DNA of 64,000 bases, from contig DUBM01000001.1 in the NCBI GenBank assembly GCA_012960305.1, positions 62,001 to 126,000 of the forward strand, given 5' to 3'. Made by a program: the position numbers and the translations under genes. The DNA comes from Gammaproteobacteria bacterium. Its GTDB lineage: Bacteria; Pseudomonadota; Gammaproteobacteria; Pseudomonadales; Pseudohongiellaceae. Below are positions 48,020-57,072 of this stretch, piece by piece. The notes under the pieces are model-generated. The model did no database searches. It worked only from the letters and a program-made list of their open reading frames with translations, and was not told where the DNA came from. Each line of letters starts with the position of its first letter. Position 1 is the first letter of the stretch.

Positions 48020-48348
48020 CCCTTTTCTAAAGCACTGAGTGATTTTTATGCTCCTGTTTTAGCGCCTCTTACACCTGCCCCTCAATTAATTGTTATATTT
48101 CTGAAAACTCAAACCTGCGAGAATTTTTTAGCCCGGTCCGTTGTTGAATTAACTAATCTAAAAAATAACGAACAAGCGCTCGATAGTTTTAACAAATTCT
48201 GAAACCTTTGACACAACCCACAGTAGGCTCTAAAAATACTTAGCAATCTGCATTTAGGCGCATTGGATTGGGCTAGAGAGAGTTTGGGGCTGGATCAGCC
48301 AAGAGATAGCAGAAATTTAAAACAAGTAACTAAATCTATTTGCGTCTT

Positions 48349-50373
48349 TTAACGATAGGTACGATTAGCTACCACAGCTTCGGCGAGTATAAGCAACATC
48401 ACCGACACCAGAATCCACCACCACATTCGCTGCGGTCGTTCGAGTTCTTCGATTAGTTGGGCAGTTCTTACTTCGCGAGACTGTGTAATATCTGTATCTG
48501 GATTAATGATCGAGTCATACAGCGTCGCAACAGCAGCGCGAGTAAAGTCAGATTCCTCAGGCAAAATATTTACCGCGTACCGATAGTCAACTTGATCAAC
48601 ATTCACAGAGATTAAACCAGGCTCTGTTGCGGTCACAACAAAATCATCATTGGCAAAAACAATATCGTCACCTGAAGGAGTCACTGCTTGGACGGATTGA
48701 CCTTCACCTGTAGGGTCGAGGCTGAAACTGTCGCCTATGTCGTAGGAACCCTGTTTTGTCTCAGATTGCACAAGATGACGTAGAGTCTCGTGAACGAATG
48801 GTAAGAACAAACCTTGTAGTGCTAGATTGTTCCACTCTAGATCCAGACTAGAGGCGAATAAAATCACTTTACCATTACCAACCTCCCGTTCTAATAAGGC
48901 TGGTTCCGTATTATCAAACTGCATAAGAACATCTGACTCAGCATGAGCAGATAAAGACCAGTGCCCTTGAAAACGAGCTAACCAATCGCTATCTAAGGGG
49001 CGCAATATGGGATGTCGACGATCGAAGTCCGCAATAACTAGATAATCATCAATGCCTAGCTGTCCTTGAGAACCTAAGGTCGCAGGAGCTATTTCTGCAA
49101 ATTGGCGATTAAATATATTTGGATTAACTCTATCCCCTGGAGCCAACAACAAGCTACCGCCATTATTCACATATTCCTCTACTGCTTCTGCTTGGGCTGT
49201 ACTCAAGTCACCAACATTCAGCAAAACAGCAACATCATTCCGGCGCAAAACTGCTGCACTTAATTCAGCCGGCTCAATAGATGATAATTCAAACGGGGAT
49301 TGCGCCGCACTACTTACGGCCAGTCCAAACCAATGACCTTCGTCATCAAACCAGTTTTCTGAAGCCTCTCCATTTACCAGCAACACTCGAATTTTGGGTA
49401 ACACATCTACCGTAAAAAAGAAGGAGTTGTCGTCATCGAAGTTATCGCCATTAACTCGGACTTCACCGACGTGAGTCCCTTGAGTATCAAAATTTGCGCT
49501 AAAGCTAATTACTTCCTCAGAACGGTCGGCCAAATTTACTGGCGCCTGATCAACCATGACACCATCGATGCTTAAAGTGACCTCGCCTTGATTCAAATAA
49601 AGTGTGCCTGTGGAGCGCACTCTGGCGAGTATCAGTTGTTCTGCTGCATCTTCCAGCAGCTGTTCAGGGGACCTAACATCAGTGAGGACAAGATTTGAGC
49701 TTTCTTCAGTTGCTACATCAATTCCACTAAACGCAACTCCTGGCGCTAACTTCCAACCTTCATCTAGATCTTGTAAGCCAGAATCTTGAAAGTCGGAAAT
49801 CAAATACACAGCACGGTTGTCATAACGCGATTCTTCCAGCAATTGATCCGCCAAGCGAAGGTTGGGCATATAGCGGGTAGCACCATACCCTGCCTCCTCC
49901 AAGTCTGCTATAACACTGCGGACACTATCGATATCAGTATTAAGCTCACGAACAAGCTCCGCTGAGTCAGAGAAGCCGATTAATGCTACTTCATCACCTG
50001 AAGTCATGTTGCTTAGAATATCGAGAGCTTCCTGCTTAGCCCGGTCGAAGGTATCGCCGTAACGCATGCTCATGGAAACATCGAGAAGAATAACCGCAGA
50101 CTGCGGATCAGCATCAAGCAATCGTGCCATCGTTTGATCAATAAGTGGTCGGGCAAAGGCCATTACTAATAAGGCAATTACCACCGAGCGAAGGAGCAGT
50201 AGCAGCCATTGTTGAATATGTTGAAACAAAATTAGTTTCTTGGATGTTTTCTTCAAGAAACGAATGGTACTGAACATCAACTTAGGCGGTTTTTCTTTTC
50301 GAATAAGGTGAATCGCAATGGGCAGCAAGGCAGCCATTAGTCCGAGAAGAAAAAGTGGAGATATGAATACCAT
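48349..50373 (-). CDS. BatA-like membrane protein with VWA domain
   Basis: 674 residues. N-terminal BatA-type double helix (FISPLFLLGLMAALLPIAI, then FSTIRFLKKTSKK and LLLLLRSVVIALLVMAFARP), a VWA domain with the metal-site DVSMSM near residue 98, a long exported region and a C-terminal helix (WWWILVSVMLLILAEAVV). BatA-type proteins bind partners through the MIDAS metal site and act with MoxR and DUF58 proteins; the role is tied to envelope stress in several bacteria. Its ATG follows the DUF58 stop directly, so it is the last gene of the operon. Confidence 0.85.
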   Translation of the reverse strand: MVFISPLFLLGLMAALLPIAIHLIRKEKPPKLMFSTIRFLKKTSKKLILFQHIQQWLLLLLRSVVIALLVMAFARPLIDQTMARLLDADPQSAVILLDVSMSMRYGDTFDRAKQEALDILSNMTSGDEVALIGFSDSAELVRELNTDIDSVRSVIADLEEAGYGATRYMPNLRLADQLLEESRYDNRAVYLISDFQDSGLQDLDEGWKLAPGVAFSGIDVATEESSNLVLTDVRSPEQLLEDAAEQLILARVRSTGTLYLNQGEVTLSIDGVMVDQAPVNLADRSEEVISFSANFDTQGTHVGEVRVNGDNFDDDNSFFFTVDVLPKIRVLLVNGEASENWFDDEGHWFGLAVSSAAQSPFELSSIEPAELSAAVLRRNDVAVLLNVGDLSTAQAEAVEEYVNNGGSLLLAPGDRVNPNIFNRQFAEIAPATLGSQGQLGIDDYLVIADFDRRHPILRPLDSDWLARFQGHWSLSAHAESDVLMQFDNTEPALLEREVGNGKVILFASSLDLEWNNLALQGLFLPFVHETLRHLVQSETKQGSYDIGDSFSLDPTGEGQSVQAVTPSGDDIVFANDDFVVTATEPGLISVNVDQVDYRYAVNILPEESDFTRAAVATLYDSIINPDTDITQSREVRTAQLIEELERPQRMWWWILVSVMLLILAEAVVANRTYR

Positions 50374-51267
50374 TTAAAAACTCTTAGCCCGTTTTGACAT
50401 ATAAGAAGAAAGTGCCTCATCTAAAGGATTGGCTGTATTTAGCAAACAATAGTCCACGCCACTAGTCTGACACTGCTTCTTACAAAAAGAGAGAAATTCA
50501 TTCAAATTATCTAGATAAGACTTACGAATCGTCTCTGGCGTAGTGATAAACGATTCATTGTTTTCCATATCAATAAATTCAGATGCTTCATTAAAAGGAA
50601 AATTGAGCTCGGCATCATCCATAACCTGAAAAGTAATGACATCATTACCCATCGCTCTCAAATGTTGCAGTGTGCGAATTATTCGTTCTTCATCATCAAG
50701 CATGTCTGTAATCAATACTACAATACTTTTTTTAGTCAAAGTTGCAGCAAGGTTTGTAAGCGGTTTAACTACATCAGTCTTCGTTCCTGGTTTGACTTGG
50801 GAAAGTGCTCGCAGAATTCGCATCAAATGTGGTTGTCGACATTTGGGAGGCAAGAATTCTTTAATCTCATCATCAAAGGTAATCAGTCCCACGGCATCCC
50901 GTTGACGCATGATGAAATAAGCCAGGGCTGAAGCAAGTGTTACCCCGTAATTTAATTTGCTAATACCCCCGGAACTGTAAGCCATCGATGCACTGGTATC
51001 TAAAACAATAACGCAACGAACATTCGTCTCATCTTCATACTGCTTGATATAAAATTTATCAGTGCGCGCATAAAGTTTCCAATCGACATGGCGCATATCA
51101 TCACCACGGTTGTAGTTGCGATAATCATTAAACTCCACACTAAAACCACGATGTGGACTTTTATGCATCCCAGAAAGAAAACCTTCTACCACTACGCGTG
51201 CTCGCAACTCTAAGTTATCGAGCCCAGCTAGTATGCTTGGGTCGAGAAAATTAATCGAATCTGACAT
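50374..51267 (-). CDS. DUF58 protein (MoxR partner, VWA-like)
   Basis: 297 residues. The DUF58 core is HRGFSVEFNDYRNYNRGDD and HVDWKLYARTDKFYIKQYED, followed by a VWA-like domain with VLDTSASMAYSSGG (DxSxS) and VLITDMLDDEERI. DUF58 proteins are thought to be cytoplasmic clients or adaptors of MoxR ATPases. Lies between moxR and the BatA-like gene, the usual order. Confidence 0.92.
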   Translation of the reverse strand: MSDSINFLDPSILAGLDNLELRARVVVEGFLSGMHKSPHRGFSVEFNDYRNYNRGDDMRHVDWKLYARTDKFYIKQYEDETNVRCVIVLDTSASMAYSSGGISKLNYGVTLASALAYFIMRQRDAVGLITFDDEIKEFLPPKCRQPHLMRILRALSQVKPGTKTDVVKPLTNLAATLTKKSIVVLITDMLDDEERIIRTLQHLRAMGNDVITFQVMDDAELNFPFNEASEFIDMENNESFITTPETIRKSYLDNLNEFLSFCKKQCQTSGVDYCLLNTANPLDEALSSYMSKRAKSF

Positions 51268-51369
51268 CTAAGCCCTTTCTATTGTTCTAGCTATAATCCT
51301 GGCTATACCGTTTGTAATGCTGTTAGTGATACAACTATCCGCAAAGTTAGTGCGCAACTAAATCTTCAA

Positions 51370-52398
51370 TTAGAGCTCAGATGTAGGCTCAGGAACTGCG
51401 TTTAATAGTTTTTGTATTACATCGTCTGTGGTAATTCTTTCCGCCTCAGCATGGAAATTAAGAATAAGCCTGTGCCGCAATATAGATGGTGCTAAGGCTC
51501 GAACATCACCGTAGGAAACATTAAAACGACCCAAAAGCAGCGCTCTAACCTTACCGGCAAGAATTAGGTTTTGTGAGGCTCGAATACCCGCTCCCCAACT
51601 TACCCAATCCTTAATGAAATCAGGGGAAGTGTCTGATTGAGGCCTGGAAGCATGAACCAATCTAACGGCATACTGAATTACTGCTTCTGCTGCAGGAACC
51701 TGCCGTGCTATGCGTTGAAAATCCAAAATATCATCGCCATTCAGCGGATGTGATAAGACAGCATCATTAGTTTGAGTAGTATTTCCCACCACCGTAACTT
51801 CATCGGCTTCAGACAAATAGCCTAATTCTATTTTGAACATAAATCTGTCTAATTGTGCTTCTGGTAAAGGATAGGTTCCCTCCAGTTCGATAGGATTCTG
51901 GGTTGCTAGTACAAAGAACGGCTTACCCATCGGATGGGTAACACCTGCGGCAGTTACTTGCTTTTCTTCCATAGCTTCCAACAAAGATGACTGAGTTTTA
52001 GGTGGAGTTCTATTAATTTCATCGGCTAATAAAATGCAGGTAAAAATTGGCCCCTTCACAAATTTGAGAGTACGCTTCCCATCGATCTCTTCAACAACTT
52101 CGGAGCCTACTACGTCTCCTGGCATTAGATCGGGTGTAAATTGAATACGACTGAAATCAACCTGAAGAATATCAGCCACTGTCTTAATCAGAAGAGTCTT
52201 GGCCAAACCTGGAACCCCAGTTACCAGGCAATGTCCGCCGGCAAACAAGGCTATGAGCAATTCATCTATAATTTCTTCCTGACCAATAATAATTTTTTTA
52301 ATTTCGGCAACAATTTGATCTCGACCCTCTTGCATGCGGGTGACCAGAGCCAAATCATCCTGATCCTCAATTGCTACTACTTCTTCTATTTCTGCCAT
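51370..52398 (-). CDS. MoxR-family AAA+ ATPase
   Basis: 342 residues. Walker A is GVPGLAKTLL near residue 58 and Walker B ILLADEINR near 120; ATQNPIELEGTYPLPEAQLDRF and the sensor-2 region are typical of MoxR. MoxR ATPases remodel or activate VWA-containing partner complexes. A 102-base gap separates it from the DUF58 gene. Upstream, the DUF4159 stop lies 15 bases before its ATG. Confidence 0.95.
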   Translation of the reverse strand: MAEIEEVVAIEDQDDLALVTRMQEGRDQIVAEIKKIIIGQEEIIDELLIALFAGGHCLVTGVPGLAKTLLIKTVADILQVDFSRIQFTPDLMPGDVVGSEVVEEIDGKRTLKFVKGPIFTCILLADEINRTPPKTQSSLLEAMEEKQVTAAGVTHPMGKPFFVLATQNPIELEGTYPLPEAQLDRFMFKIELGYLSEADEVTVVGNTTQTNDAVLSHPLNGDDILDFQRIARQVPAAEAVIQYAVRLVHASRPQSDTSPDFIKDWVSWGAGIRASQNLILAGKVRALLLGRFNVSYGDVRALAPSILRHRLILNFHAEAERITTDDVIQKLLNAVPEPTSEL

Positions 52399-52413
52399 TT
52401 GTTATTCCCGTCT

Positions 52414-53238
52414 TCAGTGACTAAATGCATAAATTAAAAAGTTAATGCCTATCTTATAAGCTTCGTTGGTATATTTTGTAGGGTAGGCTTCATAGAAAGT
52501 ATGCTCCCAGCCATCACCTAAATCTGTATTGTAATTCGCAACCATCATCACCCTGCCATCATCATCCAGAACTGCGTATACCTCAGGAGGATAGCTAGGA
52601 TCGTCAATTTTCATGAATCCACCGTAATCCCAAGTCACCATTCGCCCTGGCACCTGAGCTATCTCATCAATATCGAAAAAGATATGGAAAATCTCATGAT
52701 TTGTGTCCAATTTTACAATTTCCCGGTCGGGGAAAATTTTGCCTATCTCCATGAACATGTCATCAAGGTGGGGTTGTCCCCAAAAATCATCAACCATAAT
52801 AAAGCCACCGCGGAACATAAATTCGCGCATAATTTCAATTTCTTCCGGAGTAAAATTCGGGCCGCTATAAGAAGAGCCAATGGGAACTCGTTTCCAGTTC
52901 ATATATAGAAATATATGTTCGTAGAGTACAGGGTCCGTTAACTGAATATATTGATAGTTGCGCGGATTAGTATCGACGTTTGTGTAGCGCTGGACCCCTC
53001 GTAGAAAATTTTCGTCAGAGTCTGGATAGTCCGTATCCCACCAACCGCCTCGGCGACCAAAGCCACGCTGACCCCCGCGGTGATTGGTGTACTGCCCTCG
53101 AACCCAAGTAAATTCCGTAACATCGGTACCGTAAATCGAAATGTTTTCATTATCTTTAAATTGCAACACTTGAGCTGATGAACTGATACTAAAAAGTAAC
53201 AGCCAGGCGCCTAACAATGTGGGTAAAACTTTCCCCAC
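52414..53238 (-). CDS. DUF4159 protein, exported
   Basis: 274 residues with a signal peptide (VLPTLLGAWLLLFSISSSAQ). A DUF4159 domain: YQYIQLTDPVLYEHIFLYMN, EIEIMREFMFRGGFIMVDDFW and HEIFHIFFDIDE. This domain has a GATase-1-like fold and is regularly encoded next to MoxR/DUF58/VWA genes; biochemical role unknown. Starts with GTG at 53238, sharing its first base with the TAG of the upstream gene (TAGTG), so coupled. Confidence 0.85.
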   Translation of the reverse strand: MGKVLPTLLGAWLLLFSISSSAQVLQFKDNENISIYGTDVTEFTWVRGQYTNHRGGQRGFGRRGGWWDTDYPDSDENFLRGVQRYTNVDTNPRNYQYIQLTDPVLYEHIFLYMNWKRVPIGSSYSGPNFTPEEIEIMREFMFRGGFIMVDDFWGQPHLDDMFMEIGKIFPDREIVKLDTNHEIFHIFFDIDEIAQVPGRMVTWDYGGFMKIDDPSYPPEVYAVLDDDGRVMMVANYNTDLGDGWEHTFYEAYPTKYTNEAYKIGINFLIYAFSH

Positions 53239-55943
53239 TAATCCGTTCCCCCATCAAGTGACTGCAATAGAACTTCCTGTGCGCGACGATAGCTGGGTGC
53301 TATTTCCAGGGCAGAGAGCACATTCTGGCGAGCTTCATCGAGTTGACCATTGCGCAAATAAGCCTCTGCTAAGTCAGTCTTAGACTCTACCGGATCATTA
53401 AAGTCCAATTTCGCTAGCACCTCATACTCGGTTACCGCCAAAGCACTGTCTTCGATACTTTCTGCATAGCGTGCCTTCAGCTGGTGAACATCAATGCGAT
53501 ATGGATCAACCTGAATAGCCCGGTCGATGTAGTATTCAGCCTCCTGGTAATCTTCTTGTTCCAATGCAGCTGCAGCGAGGATTATAGCGGAATCATAATC
53601 ATGCTGAAGATTCTCTAACAGAATAGCAAGCCACTCTAATTGGGCCTCTTGGTTATCTTCTGCTTCATATATTTGTGACATTACCAAAGCTGGGCTTGGG
53701 TAACCGGTATAGCTTGGTAACAAGTTATGTGCTTCCTCTAATGAAAGCTTGGCTTCGCCGAAGGCTTCTTCTTTAAAAAGCACAATACCCAATTGTAAGT
53801 GGGCTTGAAAATCGCGAGGATTTTCCTCAACTCGTGCACGCATATGTTGTTTAAGCGAAGCATTATTATAAAGCTCAGCGAGAATTGCGCTGGAGTTTTC
53901 CTTTACACCATGACCATGACCCTCACCTTCGTCGGGAACATCCTCCGTATGAACATAGACATTAATTTCTTCAACCCGACGATCTATCCAGGCTCTAAAG
54001 CTGGAATCAAATTGATCTAGGGAGGCATCAAATACTTCAGAAAACCTTTCGCTATCTTCTTTAATCAAGCCGTATTGGTAAACTAAATCCACCAGCTTTT
54101 CGAATCCATATTCTTCAGCAATGAAATCGACAACCAAATAAGATTGGAAATAGGCAAATCCTAAATCTGCATTATTTCTAGCTCCAGAGAATCCAGAATT
54201 AAGTTCTGCAATGTGTAGCAGTTTGTCTTGTCCTGCGGCACGGACCAAGTCTAACCCTTGACGACGTCCCCAGTAAGGGCGCCCCTCCCTTTCTTCCCAA
54301 ACTGAGATACCTTCGGACAACCAACGCGGCATTCTATTAGCCGTCATCTGCAATGTTATGACATGCATAAATTCATGCCATACGATTTCCTGCCAGTTAG
54401 CTGACAGAGTATCCGGTGAAATCAGCGTCACGACCTTGCCAAAACAAATTCCTACCAAGGGCCCAATATCAGGCAGACCGACAGAGCGCACGGCAAAATC
54501 TTCACTTTTATCAAAGACTTCGATAAGAATTGGGCCTTCTGGCTCGAAATTGTATTTCGTCGTAAGCGTATCCCAACCTTCTTCTAAAAGTGGCGCCAAA
54601 TAAGGCCAGAGAATATCGGCATCGTTCTGACTCATGTGTACTTTAAAGTGTTCACTTTCAAGAGTGGCATATGTCTCCAGCGTGTCGAATACTTTCAACA
54701 TATTGGAAGTCATCACATTAAAAGGATCATTCTCGTAGCCAATTTCCAGATTGACTTTACCCTCTTCTTCCTCTCCTAAACGAATCAGATTGCTGCCAAG
54801 CAAAGTATAACCCTGCCAATACTCTGGGTCTGCCGCTATGGCTGCACGAGCATACTGAATAGCTTCAGTGAATAAGTAATTATTACCAAAAGTGTCTGCT
54901 ATATCACCGAGAAATTGCGGGTTGTCTGGACTAAAGCTATAGACTCGATCACGATAAGTGGCGAAGTCATCTGTTCTCTCTTCAAGTGCAGCTTGTGCTG
55001 CTAGTACGCTTAGTGTTTTTAGTGATTCTGGATTAAGAGCCAGTACTTTGGTGAAGTAATCTTCCGCCTCTTCTTCTCGACCATTGACCAGCAGTAGCTG
55101 ACCATAAGTTTCCATAGCATCAATAGAATTTGGATTGATCGCCAAGGCACGCTGTAAAGCGCGTTCATCTCCGATAACTCGTGCGATGCCAACTAAGGCG
55201 TCGGTGTAACGGCTATTGATGTCCAGAGCCTCTTGATAGGATCGTTCCGCATCACTGGCGTTGTATTTCTCGAGAAAAAGATCACCCCAAAGAACATGCG
55301 CCTCCAGGTTATTCGGGTTGGCTCGGGTGGCTTCATTAAAAAGGCTATTGGCATCATGAAAATTGCCCATAAGCCAACTCGCGAGAGCGACCATCGCCAC
55401 ATCTTCGGAGCTAAACACCAAACCATTGTTATAACGTTGCACAGCTTGATCAAGAAATTGATAGGCCAAGGATTTATTGCCAGTAAATTTCAGTAAACTA
55501 CCATATTGAACCAGAGTACGAACCGGTGGGTCTCCGAGACCATCAATAATAGCTGCTAGAATGACCAAGGCTTCAACCGACTGACCAACACTTCGTTTTA
55601 CCTCTGCTAGTTGTGTGCTGAGCAAGGGGAAATTTGCATACTCTTCATCAACTATGCCTGACTCTACGATGCGCATCGCTTCTTGATAATTACCCATCAT
55701 GGAATAAGCAACACTTGCGCCTACCAAACCTTCACTTCTATCGAGGCCATCCGTCAATAGAAACACATCTGCCGCAGCCGCATAGGAGCCGGTTAACAGA
55801 AGTTGCTCACCACGAAATAGTGGCGCATCGCCGATATTAGTTTGGCTGTCCTGGGCATGGGACGAGAGACTGACTGCACTGAGTAACAGCAAAGCCAAAG
55901 CAATAAAGCGTTGAGCGCGAAATTTATTATTCAACTTGTTCAT
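53238..55943 (-). CDS. exported TPR protein with peptidase-MA-like HExxH domain
   Basis: 901 residues. Signal peptide (FIALALLLLSAVSLSSHA) and about ten tetratricopeptide repeats in residues 35-440 and again 700-890 (e.g. NPNNLEAHVLWGDLFLEK, DINSRYTDALVGIARV). Between them lies a gluzincin-like domain with HEFMH near residue 522, then PRWLSEGISVWEE supplying the third zinc ligand, as in the peptidase MA family. A probable periplasmic metallopeptidase on a protein-binding scaffold. A His-rich turn (GEGHGHG) follows. Overlaps the previous gene by 17 bases. Confidence 0.8.
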   Translation of the reverse strand: MNKLNNKFRAQRFIALALLLLSAVSLSSHAQDSQTNIGDAPLFRGEQLLLTGSYAAAADVFLLTDGLDRSEGLVGASVAYSMMGNYQEAMRIVESGIVDEEYANFPLLSTQLAEVKRSVGQSVEALVILAAIIDGLGDPPVRTLVQYGSLLKFTGNKSLAYQFLDQAVQRYNNGLVFSSEDVAMVALASWLMGNFHDANSLFNEATRANPNNLEAHVLWGDLFLEKYNASDAERSYQEALDINSRYTDALVGIARVIGDERALQRALAINPNSIDAMETYGQLLLVNGREEEAEDYFTKVLALNPESLKTLSVLAAQAALEERTDDFATYRDRVYSFSPDNPQFLGDIADTFGNNYLFTEAIQYARAAIAADPEYWQGYTLLGSNLIRLGEEEEGKVNLEIGYENDPFNVMTSNMLKVFDTLETYATLESEHFKVHMSQNDADILWPYLAPLLEEGWDTLTTKYNFEPEGPILIEVFDKSEDFAVRSVGLPDIGPLVGICFGKVVTLISPDTLSANWQEIVWHEFMHVITLQMTANRMPRWLSEGISVWEEREGRPYWGRRQGLDLVRAAGQDKLLHIAELNSGFSGARNNADLGFAYFQSYLVVDFIAEEYGFEKLVDLVYQYGLIKEDSERFSEVFDASLDQFDSSFRAWIDRRVEEINVYVHTEDVPDEGEGHGHGVKENSSAILAELYNNASLKQHMRARVEENPRDFQAHLQLGIVLFKEEAFGEAKLSLEEAHNLLPSYTGYPSPALVMSQIYEAEDNQEAQLEWLAILLENLQHDYDSAIILAAAALEQEDYQEAEYYIDRAIQVDPYRIDVHQLKARYAESIEDSALAVTEYEVLAKLDFNDPVESKTDLAEAYLRNGQLDEARQNVLSALEIAPSYRRAQEVLLQSLDGGTD

Positions 55944-57021
55944 TGAATTGTCCTGTTGTTCTTGCCAAATCCACTAACAACTCTTGGAGTTGCTGCCAAT
56001 AATCTGCTTCTAGAAAATCCGCCTTGCGGCCACGAAGAATGAAAACTGATCTCTCAATTTCCTGCATACGGCCTTTGAGTTCGACAGCTCTAGCTGACAT
56101 GCCTTCACTGCTATCGTTGAGTCCATCGATATAGGCAATTTCCGCAAGCCGCCCATCAGCAACATCTGCTGTAGGTTCGAGAGCAAACAGGGAATCACCA
56201 TTATCATCAAGACCGGCATGTTCTGAGGCGAGCCTGCCTTGTTCTTCATACCAAGCTTCTACATTGCTCTTGGCATAATTAAAAGCTTCAAGCATTGATA
56301 CTCTATTGTTCTTATCGCGATCACCGTTGCGACCGTCTAGTGCTTCAATGAAGTAACGGGAGAAAACCGGATCATATCTTTCAGAGGAAGAGCGTGTAGA
56401 TGAAATAACGACCCGGCCTTCACTGGACAGAGATACTGAAAAACCATAGCTAGCACTGGTAGTGTTAACAATTATCATGTCCTGTTCATCGAACTGATCG
56501 AGAATCCCAGCAAATTCAATTCCGGTAATATCAGGACCAACAATATTAAATTTTGATTCTTCTTCTGCACCAGAGCCGTGACCAATTAAAAATATAGTAA
56601 TTTGATCACCAGTTTTTACTTTCTCTCGCAGCGCCGAAAATTGCTCCTGAATACCTTCAATATCACAGGCTGCATCTATACGCTCACCACCAATTATGGA
56701 GCTGTCTCCATTATCGTAAAGTAAGCTTATCGAATCTCTGTCATAGCCATAATCGCGAGCTAAAATATCGTGGAGAGAGAAGGCCCACTGCCTGAATTGT
56801 GAAATAGAATCACTACCAACCGAAGGACCGGTCATAATAACAGCGTATTTAGTAGCATCAGCGCGATCTAAAAAATACTCATTACTGTTTTGGGCAACTT
56901 CATTCTGCGCAAATAAACTACCAACCAAAAGACTATTACTAATAACTATAAACAAGCTAAACCGACTCAACAATCGAATCAAATTATTTCCCTGCTTACT
57001 ATGCTTTCTAGTTTCTTTCAT
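55927..57021 (-). CDS. caspase-fold (C13/C14-like) protein without catalytic cysteine
   Basis: 364 residues with a signal or anchor (LFIVISNSLLVGSLFAQ). The caspase/legumain-like core: YAVIMTGPSVGSDSISQFR, DSISLLYDNG, TIFLIGHGSG (the His-Gly of the catalytic dyad) and MIIVNTTSASYGF, where active members carry Cys but here Thr-Ser is found. The only Cys in the protein is in IDAACDIEG, not at the active site. An EF-hand-like loop, DRDKNNRVSMLE (near 56300-56330), and LDDNGD follow. Likely a pseudo-enzyme or scaffold. ATG 57021 has AGGAC about ten bases upstream. Confidence 0.65.
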   Translation of the reverse strand: MKETRKHSKQGNNLIRLLSRFSLFIVISNSLLVGSLFAQNEVAQNSNEYFLDRADATKYAVIMTGPSVGSDSISQFRQWAFSLHDILARDYGYDRDSISLLYDNGDSSIIGGERIDAACDIEGIQEQFSALREKVKTGDQITIFLIGHGSGAEEESKFNIVGPDITGIEFAGILDQFDEQDMIIVNTTSASYGFSVSLSSEGRVVISSTRSSSERYDPVFSRYFIEALDGRNGDRDKNNRVSMLEAFNYAKSNVEAWYEEQGRLASEHAGLDDNGDSLFALEPTADVADGRLAEIAYIDGLNDSSEGMSARAVELKGRMQEIERSVFILRGRKADFLEADYWQQLQELLVDLARTTGQFNEQVE

Positions 57022-57072
57022 GTTGTTTTGTCCTGATCTCATATTTATGTGTTGTGAGCGCTCGACCAGCCT

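Larger units (their letters stand above)
47586..48348. other. 763-base AT-rich intergenic region
   Basis: Between the efflux operon (plus) and the MoxR-type operon (minus), both ending here. It holds a hairpin at 47606-47636 just after the permease and another at 47994-48019. I see no coding frame with a plausible start; the longest open stretch near 48240-48350 lacks a start codon. Confidence 0.55.

Noticed and set aside
47640..48348. Short open frame near 48240-48350 (LGALDWARESLGLDQPR)
   Set aside because: No start codon, preceded by a stop, no ribosome site and no recognisable family.
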